DNA of 64,000 nucleotides. Origin: Istiophorus platypterus. Taxonomy: Eukaryota; Chordata; Actinopteri; Istiophoriformes; Istiophoridae. The DNA is taken from positions 19,676,104-19,740,103 of the forward strand of contig CM029128.1 of the NCBI GenBank assembly GCA_016859345.1. The letters run 5' to 3'. The position numbers were made by a program, and so were the translations under genes. The stretch's first letter is position 1. Every line of letters begins with the position of its first letter. Below the pieces are notes generated by a model. That model was not told the origin of the DNA and searched no databases. It was given only the letters and a program-made list of their open reading frames with translations. Below, piece by piece: positions 27,312 through 41,452 of this stretch.

Positions 27312-30217
27312 GTGGTAATGGAGGAAACTAGAGAGCCATGAACAAATAAACATGACACCAAACTATTTGAAAAGTAACATGAGGAAAGATGTTTTTTAGA
27401 AAAATTGTGGATAATTGTACAGGGATGTTTGTGGTGTTAAATTGCCAGGAGGCCATTTCTCATTTTCTAGTCTGACAAATGAAAAAGTCCGAAAATGAAT
27501 TATTAAACTCAAAGTTAACACAAAATACCAACTCCATTTCATCCTGCGAGGCCCATTATTATTATCTTTGAACAGTCCAGATCTAGGAAAGGTTTTCTGG
27601 AAGCCTCAAAATCTGTGCTTGCCCTCTTTGGGATTGGAAAAATCCAGTGAGAGTGTCAAGCTAATAAACAAGTAGCAAGCCACCTGTATACGATCCCAAC
27701 AAGTCAGAAATTTCACAAACCTTTTTCACGATGCAGACGACCTCTTGACCCATAGCGTGCATTTTGATTTGCTAATCCTGGTCCTGTGAAAAACTGCCTC
27801 CATCCTGATAGAAACAAATGCGGTTTTAGACATCAAGCTCACATATTTCCATTGAGTCGATGACCTTGTAATGACTGTGTTTTAACATGTAGAAGGTTCT
27901 ACAGGATCTCATGAACATAAAATCCCCAAAATGTTACCACATTAATTGTTGTTTGTTTACTTCTGAGTACAGGCCTGGATCAGTCTAAATAGAGCCGGTC
28001 CTGTATTACTAGAACAGAAGTCCAGATGCCCTTTAAGGCGAGTTAAAGAGAGGAGACAGAGAACTGCTCTAATTCCTAGACATTTTGATTAAAGTACGTC
28101 ATGGTTTTTCAAGAGCTGCTGTGATGCTTGTCCACCATCAAGCAAGGTTTGACAATCCTGGGGTCTCTTGGAATCTGAAATGATACAAATAAATATTAAG
28201 TCCCTGCAACAATAAGTTTGCAAAGAGCATAATCGCTGAGGACAACATTAAGTTGGAAGAGGGCCAGAGGTCTGGAGGTGGATTTATGGCCATTAATCTA
28301 AGATGCATGCCATTGGGTTCCATTGGAATTCTGTAAAACTCTGGTTCTTGAATACAAAAAGTTGCATTTAAGTAACCATGATACATCAGTTATGTTCTCC
28401 ATAATTAAATACAAGGGGCAACCAAATTCTGATCATCCTTTTCAAAGTGTATCATCTGATCTTTACAACCCGATGTTCATGGGTATCCAACTCAGATCTC
28501 GGGACTTTCAGGCAGGTGGGAGTGATCAAAACAGCTTTGGTTACAAACAAGGGGAGTTCTAGGTTTTGTGAAGATCAAGGGCTTAGCCTTGAAATCTTTG
28601 AATGTGCCTTTGGTCATGCTTCGATCGATCAAGTATTGCAATATGAATAAGTGCTATGTTAATAAACTATTATTAGGCCCCATAAGCCTGCCCATGCATC
28701 ACCTATGTGTTATTAATTAATTCAGTCAAGTCACAATACCAGGGTTAATAACAGGGTTTCTAGTGGCCATAACTCAGCCAAGGTTAAATGTTATTTTAAG
28801 GTTATATATGTATTTTAATGTCGGTTAATGGTAGCAGAACTCCATTAACGTCATTATTAGCACAATTAGAAAAATTGTTCAGGAACTTAAAGTTTCTGGG
28901 TTAAAAACTGCTTGCTATGTATGATACATCTGGTCTAACAGGTCTTAAGAGAGGTCTCACAACATAGGTTACATGGAAGTGGTTTGGAAATTTCTAAAAC
29001 TGGATTAACAGGAGGCCAATATCCAGGATTTGCAGGTGCCTGTATCACCAAGGATGGAAAACAAAAAAAAACAAAAAACCTTCTCCAACATTTGAAAAGG
29101 TACCATCTCATTGAGTTTACGAAAAGTCAGAGTCTGCACTCCCAAAGTGACAGCACTAGAACCAGAACCCAAGCTTGCAAACAGTCACTAGTGTTAATGG
29201 TAGTTTAGACCCAAACAGCAGTCACTAATATCTGCTGTTTAAGTCTTTCCTGAGTCTTTTCTGAGAAAGGACACAGAATTACAGCCATTATTCACATTGT
29301 GACAGCTCTACATCATTGTTCCTAACACATCAGGAGACAATGCTATCAGTTTCACTAGGAAGCACAGACTGTAAGCAAAAACATGCATACCTTGAAAACA
29401 CTCACATTTTACAAAATTCAAGATATCCCAATGTAATCATATTAACCTCAACAACTAGATAGTAAATTGGGCATTGCTATATTTGTATTACAGTTATAGG
29501 ACTCCTGCACTGGGATGTTATGTCATCTGAGTAAAGGTGCAAGCAGGCACAAGGGTACATTCTTTCCTTGCTTTCCCATCCATTGCTACAGCAGTGAGAG
29601 CTTTGCACCAAAGATGGAGAAGCTAAATAAAACTAAGGGTCTTGTGGGCTGCCACTTAAATTCTGAGGCAGAGAGATTCATAAAGTTGAATTCAAAGGCA
29701 GATGTTACTGCCCAGCTGTGGGAAAAATAATGACTGGTTTTTAAATCCATGTTAACTCTGGTTGGACAGCCTGGTTCTGCTGTGTAGCTGTGAGGCTATT
29801 TTTGAGATGGCGGAACCAAAATATGTCTAAACCACAGCATTTTACAGGGATCATCTGTGATGCTGAATTACCAGTAAAGATAACCAGATAAGCCCAAACA
29901 GGTTAACTGCCTCAATAAGTGAGATTATGAATGAACTTTTGAGGTGAACATCGCTCTTAATTTGGCCATTTTTGTCCCCTTAGTGTTGCTCAGACATCTC
30001 TGGAACAGCTGTGGTTGCCATTCTGCATGGGCGTGTAAAGGGATTCCTCTAAAAGTCTCTGGCTTTCCGTTAAACAAAAGCTACAGAATGGTAGAAGTTT
30101 AGACCCAGCAAGAGCCTTGTCTGACTTAACAGTATATGTATCACCGCATGCCAGCACAACCACGCAAAGACATTTAAATCACTCATTTTAGCTCATGGCA
30201 GTTAGAAATTCTTGATG

Positions 30218-30285
30218 TGTGCATGTGTGGGTGTGTGTTTGTGTGTCTGTGTGTCTGTGTGCATGAGTGAGTGTTTGTGTGTGCT
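30218..30285. repeat. Imperfect (GT)n stretch
   Basis: GTGTG-rich run broken by GCATG, TCTG and AGTG units; an older, decayed microsatellite. Confidence 0.8.
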
Positions 30286-31969
30286 CAGAAAGACAGTAGA
30301 GGTAAATATGGAATTAAATCAATAATAAAGGGGTTTTACTTTGTATCTACATTACACTAGATCCGATTTCAAGAGAGAATTTTTTTCATTTAAATCTCAG
30401 AACAAGGACAGGGTGTGTTAAACTCTTGGTTTTAGAAGAGAGATTGTTTTTCTTGTGGCAAAGGGTTGCAGGTTCTCCAAACCAGCACATAGCGCAGACT
30501 ACACAGACGCTGCAGGAAGATGAGCTGTGTTGGGGGAGAGCATTCTCTGTAGCTCCTTTACAGTGTGATTATTGTCTGTACACTGACAGCAGAAAGCCAC
30601 AGTAAATTTAATCTTTCTGTCAAATGACTGAGGTTCAGGTTTTAGAGTGACAAAAATTGTACCCATAAAGCTAGTGGAGGACGTGCTGTCTGCCTTTTAT
30701 ACAAACAAAATGACCGACAAGACATAAATGAAACAGGCAAGATGATTTAAAGACCTAAAACTAGGCCTAAAGACCGGTTAAAGGAAGACCTCCATAGACA
30801 TCATAGGTTATGATTGCACTGATGATGGATATATCGAACATAATGAGGCTGTACAGTCCTTTGAAGGCTAATAGATTTTTATCATCAAGAGGAAGGAAAG
30901 AGTCTCTGGGATAATCACTATTCCACGGATTCCTGGGCACAGTAGAATGTTAAAGCATTCTGCAATGAACTAGCAAAGCAATGGAGGAAGAAGATGGCTG
31001 GCCGGTTATAAAGATACTCAGTTCAAAATACCTTAAAAAAAACTGGTATTGCAACTGATTTATGAAAGAGGAAATGTATTCAACATGCTTGTTAGATATC
31101 AAGCATACACTAAGTATATTTTTGGTGAGTTACATCTAATGTAAAAATAACTTTTGTCAACTTCACAATGGAGCTTTAAAGTAAAACTAGAGAGGACTTT
31201 AATGAAACCAAAAAATATAGAATATAAATGTCTTCATTTTAATTTCTAATTTTCTCAAGAGGAAAACACAGGACAGTTTATTTAAAGAGTATGTAGACTA
31301 TAGCAGAAAAAAACACGTTATTTAATTTCAGTTGGACTTCATAGGAATAGTTCAGTTTCATTCATGCTAATGACTTCATGACCTGACACCTTCAGGGCGC
31401 ATTACATTTTTCTCCCTGCAAATAATAAGGCGATGAACAACACATCTTAACAATATTCTCATTCCCTCCAACACTTACATAATTTCCAGTGTAATAAACT
31501 CTACCAAGCTTGGTTTGAATCTCTGTTAATCTTTTTTTATTTTATTTGCGTTGATGCGCTTTTCACTACACTCAGGGCTAGATTGGATGCATAGCAGCAG
31601 GCATCAGGTTAACTAGTGTGGGGGGTTTTTCTATGATATATTTGCTGACAACATATTAGGAGGAAGTTATTCATGAAGCTCTGGCTGCAGTCATAGAGCC
31701 AGCAAAAAGTTTGATTCATGACTATACACACAAAGCTGTCACAATTTTATAGCTGTTGGTAAGGATTCAAGGAACTAAAGTTAACAAATATCCTGCCCTT
31801 TAGGATTAATGTAACTCCATAAAACAATAAATACTACTGAGGAGTGCTCTTTGCTGGTAAGCTAGAACCTCATTTCTCATGTTTATTCTGGTTTAGTGGT
31901 CTGTTTGTCTGCAGTCAGTTTCTCTTGTGGCTGAAGGGAGGGTGTCATGACACTTCATACAGTAGTTCT

Positions 31970-32081
31970 GAGACGCCACACCAGGAAGTGAAGTGAGCTG
32001 AAGCAGAGCGCTGCAGGGCTCAAACCCCTGATGACACAGACACAGACGGAGGAGCTACACAGCTGACACAGCGCTCCATGG
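31970..32081 (+). promoter_or_regulatory. Possible far-upstream leader exon ending CATGG/GTAAGT
   Basis: The stretch with ACCAGGAAGTGAAGTGAGC (ETS-type sites) runs into a G/C-richer segment. It ends at a perfect donor GG/GTAAGT at 32081, with an ATG four bases before it. Spliced to sh3bp2 exon C1, that ATG is out of frame and would act as an upstream open frame overlapping the main start. It could also start a different gene, or be chance. Confidence 0.22.
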
Positions 32082-32394
32082 GTAAGTTTCATTCGATTTC
32101 AAAAACCACTTACTCAAGATGTGCACTTTATGGACTGTCTGGCTTCTCACAGAATATGTTAAAGATGGCAGGCAGCTACTTTTGTTCAATCAGAGAGAAA
32201 TAGTGCTATTCAGGGTAAGTGCCACTCTACAGAGATATGCTAGTCATTCAGAAAACTTTTTCTGGCGTCTATGTTGTTACAGTTCATACAGTACCTTTTT
32301 GTTGGTTTTAAGTAAAGTCAGTTGTCCGAATCATAACAGATATCTCAGTCCACTTTTCCTATAGAGAAGGTCAGGACTAAACAGTGTATAGTTA

Positions 32395-32970
32395 TTTTTT
32401 ACAGAGACCTAACATTCCCCCATGAGCAAGCACTTGGCAACAGCAGCAAGGAAAATCTCCCTTTTAAGGGGAAGAAACCTCAAATGGAAGCGGGGCTCTG
32501 GATGGCTGTCTGCCTCGACCAACAGAGAGAGGGAGGAGAGGAGGGGTAGCAGGAAAAAGGAGAACAGAACACAAAGCAAGTTCCACGTACAGATGTACAG
32601 TAACAATGAAATGATAATAATATTATCGTAGAAATGGGTGTTAAGCAGGATCATGGTGGCAGTGGGTGGTCAAGAGTCATGGATCCAGACTCTTTAACAT
32701 CAGAGGCAGAAAAACCAGCAGAACAACAAGAGGAGAGAAGGGAGAGAGAAGAAAGCACAAAACTTTTGGGGAGAGAATGAGTAAAGTTAGCAAGCAGCAT
32801 CAACGGGATATTAAAACGTATGGATGGAGAGAGAGAGGAGGAGGAGGAGCTCTGTGCATCCTGGGAAGCCCCCAGTGGTCTAGGCCCATACCAGCATAAC
32901 AAGGGGGTTAGTCAAGCTGCATCTGAGCCAGTTGTAACTATAAGCTTTACCAAAAATGTAACTTTTAGGG
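32395..32970 (+). repeat. Abundant teleost interspersed repeat, about 575 bp
   Basis: In order: ACAGAGACCTAACATTCCCC, CATGAGCAAGCACTTGG, CAGCAAGGAAAATCTCCCTT, GAAGAAACCTCAAATGGAAG, GGCTGTCTGCCTCGACC, CATGGATCCAGACTC, GGAGCTCTGTGCATCCTGGG, GTGGTCTAGGCCCATACCAG and AACTATAAGCTTTACCAAAA. These phrases occur in the same order in one very common fish repeat family. It begins about 310 bp after the candidate leader donor at 32081. The small frames on both strands here are artefacts. Confidence 0.75.
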
Positions 32971-35900
32971 TTTGGTCTCAACACTAGATTGTCAATGTTT
33001 TAGTCTACTAATAAAAAAACTCCTAGATATGACACTTTCCTCCTCCTAGATACATGCTTTCTATATACGATAGCTGCTCCACCCTAAGTGGGATGTATGC
33101 AGGCTCCTCCTAATCAGACCAGAACCTCCCCAGAAAGTCCACCAGTTATCTACAAACAAAAATAACAAATAACTAGCAGATCTGGAAAGCATTAAAAGGA
33201 CTGGGATTAGCAAGAAAGTCGTTAAACGAAGAAGAGAGCTTAGAGTGCTTGAATACAACCACTGTAAGTTTGAATATACATCAGGTCATTAGTCACTGTC
33301 ATAAAGAATTTCGCTAAATTAACTCAGGTGAGATAGAGCAGCATAAAAAGATATCACTAACAGAAACGCTGGCCACAGGAACTGAAAAAATATGCTCACA
33401 ACAGTACGTCAGCTTCCAAAAGCAAGATGGATGAATTTTAATGAGTGTTAATGGATGACCTCATGGAGGTTTTAACTTCACCACCTTTCAGCTGCTTTTT
33501 ATCATGTCGGGATGATTTTATGATCGTTCTACAACTTTCTGCCGTTGGAATATATCATTGAAGTTTTTGTTTTAAGATATTACGGGTTTGTCTTGCGTAC
33601 TGCCAGCTGATGTAATGTGGACCATCCCCCCTACTTGCTATACCTGCAGCATACACCGATAATAGTAATTCATAGAAATTTCTGAAACAGTTGGTTCTCG
33701 ATTTCAGGCAGAAGTAGACAAGATTAGCTTCTCACGCTGAATGATTGTGAATTTTGCCCACTGAAATAACACCTGTGGCTGGCAGATTTCATCCAGTGTA
33801 GCTAGTTAAACAATTGATGAACTGTTTACCAACTTTGACAGCAGCAATGTAGTGGGGCTAATGGGGCTAAGGTTTACAGGTCCTTGGTAAAAAGTCGGCA
33901 TCCTCATCAGTTCATTCATGAGCAGCCATGGAAAAAGGGAAGCACTATGTTCACCCGCCATATGTCACTCAAGAGAGCTTGTTTGTCACACCAGTTACTC
34001 TAATATTAATGTTAAAAAGATTATTTAGGAATATATGGATTTACTTTACGCATCTGTCTTTAAGTCATGCAAAACTGTGCCAGTGGTAGCATGGCTGTAT
34101 GGTTACAGATCCATATGGAACTCTTTCATGGCTTTTTTATTGACTAGTTTGTGGTGAGAAAGCTCCAAACTTTGTTTATTCCGTCTGAACATATGACTTT
34201 GGGGTTATGTGGAGCCATGTAAAGTAGTTGGAACGCAGGGAGAGGTGTTTTTGTGCAGATACTCTCTTGTTTTCTCCTTCATAAATGGATGTCAGATGTT
34301 TTGTGGCATGTAGGCCTGGTTTTTCCTATGTGAATGTTAAGTGGACTGAACTCATTAAATTCTGCTGTGGTAATTTAAAGGAGTTGATAAAGTCATAAAC
34401 TCAATAGTGTTCTAAATAAAATTCGAAAGAGTTTTAGCATGTAGGTTAATTCTTGACCTTTTGGAGCCGTATGTGTAGCAAAATGATATAAGCTCAGAGT
34501 TAAATTAGATAAAAATTAAATTCAAGTGTTTAGCTTTCAGAGCTTTTAACTGCCTCTCATGAGCTTCATTCAGTGAATCATGCTCCTCTTTTGAACATAC
34601 TATAACCCTCCAGCTGGCCCTTTGGTGAGGCAGTTGTCTCTTGGACCTAAGGAAGTAAAGCTACATTTAATCATATTTTGGTCATTCCAACTATAGTAAA
34701 CACAATTAAAATGACATTATTTTTCAAGAGAAAGGTATAAAACCTGTTTTGCCTGCATAATGTATCATAGTGAAACGCAGCATCACTGCATATGGGACAC
34801 CTTATGATGTCCCAACAGAAGGCCTAAGGTGTCATAAATTTTTGCCTTTTCATGGTCCTAGTTTTACAGCCTCTAAGACTTTTTCTATGGTGTAAATCTA
34901 TTCCATGCACAACTGTAAACATAGTGCAGCTAAGAGAAACAATGCATTATTTCAATTCAGTGAACCTGTAACCGGTTGACAGGTTAACTGATGTTGGTTG
35001 ATTGTGGTGTCGGGTGGAACAGTAAAGTCAGTCCTTGGCACCTATAACTCCTTCTTGATTACCTATGTGCATCATGCAAGTAATGAAAAAAGATAAGTTG
35101 TAGATGGTCAGGGTCAAAAAAACACATAAGGTTTAAAGGGCAGTGTTGAAAATATCTGTACGGGGTTTTCCACTTTTGATCTAAATGATTACCATCAAAT
35201 GTTATGCACTTATCTAATCAATGGCAGTTAAACATCATAATGTATCTAAAGACTGATGTGACCCACATTACTGGACTTTTTTTTCTACTGGGTTTCGCTA
35301 CCAGATACTAAAACTTGGTCTTAACTATAGGGGACGTTATAAAACCCTAGATTACGTTTGCTACCTGCTTCGTCTTTGCTGCGTCCAGATTGGATGAAAA
35401 TCTATTAGGTTTACTGAGTACAGCATCTGTTAACCTATAATCTTAAATCTGATGGTGCAGAGTACGTGCTGTTTAGTTGCTTTCGTATTCTAACTCTAGT
35501 GTCCTTGTTTTTAACACCAGACTGTTTTAGCTGCCGCAGAAAATGGTTAAAGGTCTTGCAGACAAAGTTAGACTGTGATCTGCTGTGTTTTTCTTTTTTA
35601 TTCACAAAAGAGCCCCGCCCTCTACTGTTAATTTCGCTAATGTAAACTATGACTAAATATGTTCATTTTTCCCTGACTGAGACGAAACAGTGGGAAAACT
35701 GTGACTGTGTCAACATGCAATATCACTAATGAAAAAAAGAGACTAAAATGTAGTTTCAAAAAATAAAAACTTTACAAAAATCCCTATTTTTTTCAATGCA
35801 GATCTGTTTGCCGTGCCATGTGCGGATTATACTGGCCGGCCCCACACAATGAGCAGAGCATGGAGCTCAGCGAGGGCCCCGTGTAACTTACCAGTAGTAA

Positions 35901-37194
35901 ACAATGACAACAGCGGGGCTAAGGAGAAATAAACAAGGTGATATTTTGGCCCATTTTCATTACAACAAGGCTGAAAAAAGAAAAGAAAAAAAGCCGCATT
36001 ACTCATCAGAAGGGAGGCAATGTGACCATAAAATAGTTTGTAAGAACAGTACACATTAGGACACATTTCCTTGAAACTGACACCATTAGACCACTACACT
36101 ACACATTTTCCAAAGCTGCACTGATAATCATTCAGCCTGTTATTCATCAGATATAATAAGATAAAATCCAATGTGACATTAAGTTAGATTAAAATTATAA
36201 AAGATTATCAGTATTGGTCAGACTAGGTTGAAATGCTCTGTACAATCAATGATGACTAAAACGGACTAAACTGTCAGTTTCAACTGATTGATCTATTCTA
36301 AGATAAGTTTTTTAAGATAAGTTTAAGAGGATATATTTCATAAGAGGATATATGACGTACAGATTTACATACACTGAATGCACAACATTTTTTAGGAAGT
36401 GTATATGACAAAGTGAGGTGTACAAGGTGCATTGCATGACTTAGCACAATATACTGAGTCTACAATATGTGTACAGATTGTTGGATGCATATGAGATTTA
36501 CATGGTTTATGTAAGATACAGTAAATCGAGTTATATAGCAGATAGATATATATATATATATGTCTAGCATACACTTTCTAGGCTTAATATTGTGTATATA
36601 AAGGTGTGTACAGGGTGTAGAAATTGAAATTAGCGGTGGATCTGAGACAGTGTGACTCAGATCCTTACTGAAGTAAGAGTATAAAGTAGTGTAAGTTGGA
36701 GAGTGAGAGTGAGAGAGCACTTTCTTACAGCAGCTGCGTCGCATAAATTGATGGTGTTTACCTGCACATGTTTGATTGAACAAGAATTACAAGCACAAAT
36801 GTTGTCGCCAATTCCTTCCACAGCAAGAGGTCACAGCAGGCGTTCCAATCTGCCTTAAAGCTAATAGCAGTAACAGTGGTTACGGCATATTGGAGTGTCC
36901 CAGTACGTCATGACAGTGTGACAGGGAGTCAGCATGGACAATATCCTGACTCTGCTAAATGCCATTCAGCCATTATTAATTTTTATATTACGCCTGTGCT
37001 TTTCTTGCTGTCACATGTTAAATTGTCGTCAGGGAGAAAGGTCTTTTGTCACTGATAGATGTTTTAAATGGGTCAGCAATATCAGGTGCGCATAAATAAA
37101 ATATAAAATAAGAGCATACATAAAACTAATAAATAAAAACATAAATAAATACACTTTTATTGGTTGGTTTATTTTTAGCTGATTGGATTGATTC

Positions 37195-37280
37195 AGGGGG
37201 TGGGTTGGTTATGGTTTGTTTGTTTGTTTTTTTGTTTTGTTTTGGTTTGGTTTGGTTTTTTGTTTTTTGTTTTATCTTAT
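37195..37280. repeat. T/G-rich low-complexity run
   Basis: GTTTGTTT, GTTTTG and GGTTT units in series. The 64-aa frame over it is an artefact. Confidence 0.85.
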
Positions 37281-38354
37281 TATATAGACCTGTGAGAATT
37301 AAACCTGCTGACAGAAAAAGGAGTCAGCCAAAATGGTTGTGCTTGTTATTCTGATGTGTTACAAAAAATAAAGATTTAGAAAATGTGAACCTTGAAAAAC
37401 AAATTTTTATTGTAAGTTTAGCCTCATTTGAAATTCAATACTTAGGCTACAAAGTGTATGAAATGGTCGCTGTGCAATGGTAATACCACAAGAACTGTAC
37501 TGCAGTTTAAGTATTTTGCATAATATATATAAAAACCATGAGTAGTATACAGGGCTGAATGTCAAATCAGTGAAAGGGGATATTCAAGGTCTGTGATGAG
37601 TAGATATTTTTATAAAGTGTTACGTGGAATGAGTTACTTCAGGCGTTCGGTGTCCCATTCACTAGCTAAATGAGCAATGTGTGGTGACTGAAAGTGGGAG
37701 CGCCTCAAGGCTTCGAGGCTTTGGTGGACATGAAACTGGACATGAGTCAGCTGATGAACAGCTGTGTATAAAACATCATCTCTGACAGGAAACCCACAGC
37801 CATGGTACATGGAGGTGAAAACTTCAGGAGATATGTTACTACAACTCCAATGAAGCATTTCATATCCAATCCACTGGTTTTAAAATTGCACTGCTAATGG
37901 TGAGTTGAAGTGAGGAATTAATCTGAAATATGATAAAACATTAATCAATTCAGTTTGGGACTCTAGGTTATTTTTGGATGAATTTACATACTACTTTTGT
38001 TGTTAGCATCAAAGAATAATTCCATATTTACTAATAAAATTATCATAATTGAACGTAATCGAGGGTTTTACAGAACTGTCCTATACAAATTTCCCTGTCT
38101 GTTAAGAGGGTCGATTAAGGAACATTCTGGCAATTATCGAAAGAAATGTTTCAAAGACAAATTCACTGTGGGGCAAAAGTTGTATTCAAGTTGTATAGGA
38201 AGATGAGTATTTGGACTTCAAGATGGATGCAAGATACAGGAGGAGGAGACAACAGGACACAGGGAGGTTGTAGACTCATTTGCAGCGCAGTTACACACTT
38301 AAGATTTCAAGGAATAGAGAGTAACATGAGAAATCATCTGCAATCTCAGAGAAG

Positions 38355-38355
<1 letters not shown>

Positions 38356-38410
<55 letters not shown>
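38356..38410. repeat. (GT)n microsatellite
   Basis: About 54 bases of uninterrupted GT, 0.5 kb before the candidate distal sh3bp2 first exon. Length changes here could alter spacing in the putative promoter region. Confidence 0.97.
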
Positions 38411-38412
<2 letters not shown>

Positions 38413-38499
38413 TCCTGCTCACTTAACCTCTGTACTGTTCAACCTTAAGTGATGGAAATTCCCCCAGCCTCTTTCTAAGGTTCGTAATTTGTCTGTGTG

Positions 38500-38946
38500 T
38501 GTGAGGCATGTGTGTGTAATGGTGTGGGTTACACTGGGCAGCCAATCACACACTAGTTTGGAGGAAACAGGAAGTAACATGCTGCAGTTGGTTAAACCAA
38601 TGAGAAGCTGGAGCAGGAGGAAGAGGCCCCTTCAGGAAATGACTAGCTCAGTATCAGTGAAGCCCACCAACAGACTCTGATCGACAAAGCTTCTACGTGC
38701 TTCTTTAAATTATATTAATATTCTCCGTTAATCCTGCTTGTTCTCCGTCAGTCCTCTTTTCTTCCATCCATCCTGTAATCTGATTCTCTTCTTCCAAATC
38801 TTGCCACTCCTCTAGTCTCGAATCTGTGACTCAATCCAATTCTAACCCCAGTCAATCCGACCATACATCCGTCCTCCGTCCTCCGTCCTCCGTCGCTCCA
38901 CGCGGTTTAGAAGAATGCTGTTTTTTTGTACGGTGCTACTGCCATC
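38500..38946 (+). promoter_or_regulatory. Candidate CpG-rich promoter and 5' UTR before the distal first exon
   Basis: Upstream of the 38947 ATG are CCAAT motifs (GCCAATCACA near 38541, AACCAATGAG near 38596) and ETS-type GGAA sites (ACAGGAAGTAAC near 38567, AGGAGGAAGAGG near 38616). A pyrimidine-rich CpG stretch with four copies of a heptamer (38868-38895) follows. No clear TATA box is seen. ETS sites would fit a gene active in blood-lineage cells, but this is inference. Confidence 0.35.
38868..38895 (+). repeat. Heptamer tandem repeat TCCGTCC, 4 copies
   Basis: Three exact TCCGTCC units and a fourth ending in G, about 50 bases before the distal candidate start codon. The repeat supplies a CpG per unit within the promoter-like patch. 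Confidence 0.9.
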
Positions 38947-39047
38947 ATGTCCACTGACATGTCCGCTCCATCCATGAGGAAGAAGTCTTTTGCGCGGACC
39001 TCCAAACCGAGCGTCAAGATGTGTATTCGGGAACAGAGGGATGTCAT
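38947..39047 (+). CDS. sh3bp2: Candidate alternative first coding exon of sh3bp2 (distal)
   Basis: Reads MSTDMSAPSMRKKSFARTSK, then PSVKMCIREQRDV, and ends at a near-ideal donor CAT/GTAAGT with two bases (AT) left over. Spliced to 50025 it gives AT+A, ACC, ATG, in frame with the 577-aa protein and adding 35 residues (612 aa). The N-terminus is basic and Ser-rich, with three in-frame ATGs. It lies in a CpG-rich island-like patch unlike its AT-rich surroundings. The implied intron is about 11 kb. It could instead be the first exon of another + strand gene. Confidence 0.55.
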
Positions 39048-41450
39048 GTAAGTTCGAATGCCGCCTTCATTCTGCTGAGCCTGGCGTACCTTTACTTAAT
39101 CTTTTGATTATTTACTTGTTTCTTTATCTCCACTTTTTGTTGCTTGTTTAATGGATTTATTCTTGGACAAGTTGCCTGGAGGTTTTATTTACCTTCCTTG
39201 ATTTGGTGACCGGTTCAGTGACCTGTTTATTGGATTAAGGGATATCGTATAAGATTTTTTCCATCTTTATTTGATCAGATACCTGGTATTTAGTGCTTTT
39301 GTTCTTATCTTGTGTATAAGGTCTCCTTTGCAAAATCACTCAGTCAGAGCTTTATGTCATCTGTATTGATTATTGTTTGATTTGGTAAAGTTTCTTCAGA
39401 ATTATAAGAGTTGAGTGGAGTAACTGAGGGATTTCACATCAACTTTATCTTTGCCTGCTGGCTGGAGTGTGCAAGCTGTAAATTTTTGTTTGAGAAGCTC
39501 AAAATTTGAGTAATTTTTTACCTTTTTTTTTTATTTTACACTTTCATCTACAGTTGAATTTTGCCGATGCCGTTACCGAAATTTTTAAATCTGGCAGCCC
39601 CTGCTTGTATCGTAACACCTGTCAGTTTCTATTACTGGGAACAAATTAAGCCTGTTTGGAAGTCAGAAGTAAAATGTGTTCACATTTTCTCACACCACAT
39701 TTTAAATAGCAGCAAATGTGACAGCATTTGCCAGATTTAAAATTTGGCTCAATTTAAAAATTTGCATTGTCCATTTCAAGCAGGCTATAGAGCAACACCT
39801 ACACTCCAAGGGCAGTGACGCATAGTGTACTTTCAACACTCGCTTCATCTCTGCCTTTTGTTCATTAGCTGCAGTGACAGTGTAGCATGGTCAAGTAAAG
39901 TCAAGGTTATCTGGAACAACCTTAATCCCAAAAACAACAAAATGAGGAGAACAGAGAAACACTTTGGTTTTATAGGTGGCAAATGGGTAGGATTTTAAAA
40001 TCAACAATGATAAAGTATCTACTTTAGCTGAGCAAAATGCAGATTGAAGCAGGGCAACGCAAACACAAAAAGGGGAACGTTCAACGGCATCAAAGCTGTG
40101 TACTATGTTGCTACAGTATATTGAATGGGGCCTGATTACAGAGGCTTAATATGATGTAACAACATTGCAAAAGGGATTATTTCGTACCCGTACACATACA
40201 AATGGGTTGTGCAGTGGGTCATGTCCTCTTTAAGGATGGGCCAAATTCTTCATCTGAGTCTGGGTCTGATCTGAGGCTAAAACCTGTCGGGATGAATTTC
40301 CAAAGTTTCCGCTAATACTAGTCATCTTGCTGCATGCTGCTCTTTCACCGGTCAACCCAGTGCAAGCAGCAATGGTGGGTGGGGCACAAGTCCTGTGATA
40401 TTTAGATATATTCAAATATTCATATATTCATCCAGAGTTGAGCTGACTGTATGCTTTTTTATCCAATAAATTTTATTCTGAAAGATAATGAGTAACTATA
40501 GTTGTCAGATTAATGTAGCAGAGCAGACAAGTTCTCCATATAGATCGCATGTCCCCGCCCTCAGATACAACCCATAGGAGCATACCGCACCAGGCGAACC
40601 AGGCCTTCATCATCATGGTTACAACAATAAAACACACAGAAATGAACGGCAGCCTCCTTTGGGGAGGTTTTGTTGACCCTAACATCCACCCCAACTTCCT
40701 CCTAAAGCAACTTTTATACTAGATCACTCAACTTCCTTCTTTGCTCACATTATGGCTGTTGGAAGTGGCCAAACTATAAAACCTAAAAATGGGTCATGAT
40801 AAGCTGCTGGCACAGACGACCTACAGGCTTGAGGACAGTCATAGAGTAGAAAAAATTGGACTTGATACAAATTTGAGTAGATTGTACATCATTTCTTTCC
40901 ACCACTGCAGCAGGGGAACAAAGAGAAAATACTGTAGAAGAAATCACAATGTAGACATCTGAGGGACTGTAAAAATTGCTTTCAAGCCTGCATAGAGAAT
41001 GAAATGGGAACAAATCTAATTGTACATATTGGATATTTTAGACTGGACTCTGAACAAAGTTGATGCAGGCATCAGAAACAAATAACATCTGGTTAGTGTT
41101 TTCTCTCCTCCTTTTATTTTCCAGTGGAGATACGATAGTGCTCCAGTCACTTGAGCTTCCACAGCGATTCTTCAGCAGCATTTCTGTCAGACGCAGCGAA
41201 GAGAAAAGGCCACAACTACAGGAAAACACATTCTCATTTTCAGCCTTGTGTCAAAGAGAGGGAGGAGGAGGAGGATGGGCATAGCAAGAGCAAAATCTCA
41301 GCGCTTTCTTTCTGTCTTCTTCCTTATCTCTTTGTAACTCACTATCTCTGTATGTTTTTTTTTATCTCTGTGGTTTTTATTTCAGCTACACAAGACAGAT
41401 AGCCACACTAGAATTTTTAATCTTTGAACAGTTTCAGTGGAAGACTTGTA

Positions 41451-41452
<2 letters not shown>

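Larger units (their letters stand above)
25001..31969. other. Gene-free stretch
   Basis: AT-rich sequence with a decayed GT stretch at 30218. The frames at 26603-26956, 28323-28650 and 29515-29730 have no recognisable domain. I cannot exclude short exons of an unrecognised gene. Confidence 0.45.
32971..38499. other. Gene-free stretch
   Basis: Non-coding, with short direct repeats at 36300-36358, a TA run at 36546-36561, A/T-rich tracts near 37085-37160 and the GT array at 38356. It would be intronic if the leader at 32081 belongs to sh3bp2. Confidence 0.45.

Noticed and set aside
32409..32902. Several open frames on both strands
   Set aside because: They lie entirely inside a recognised interspersed repeat.
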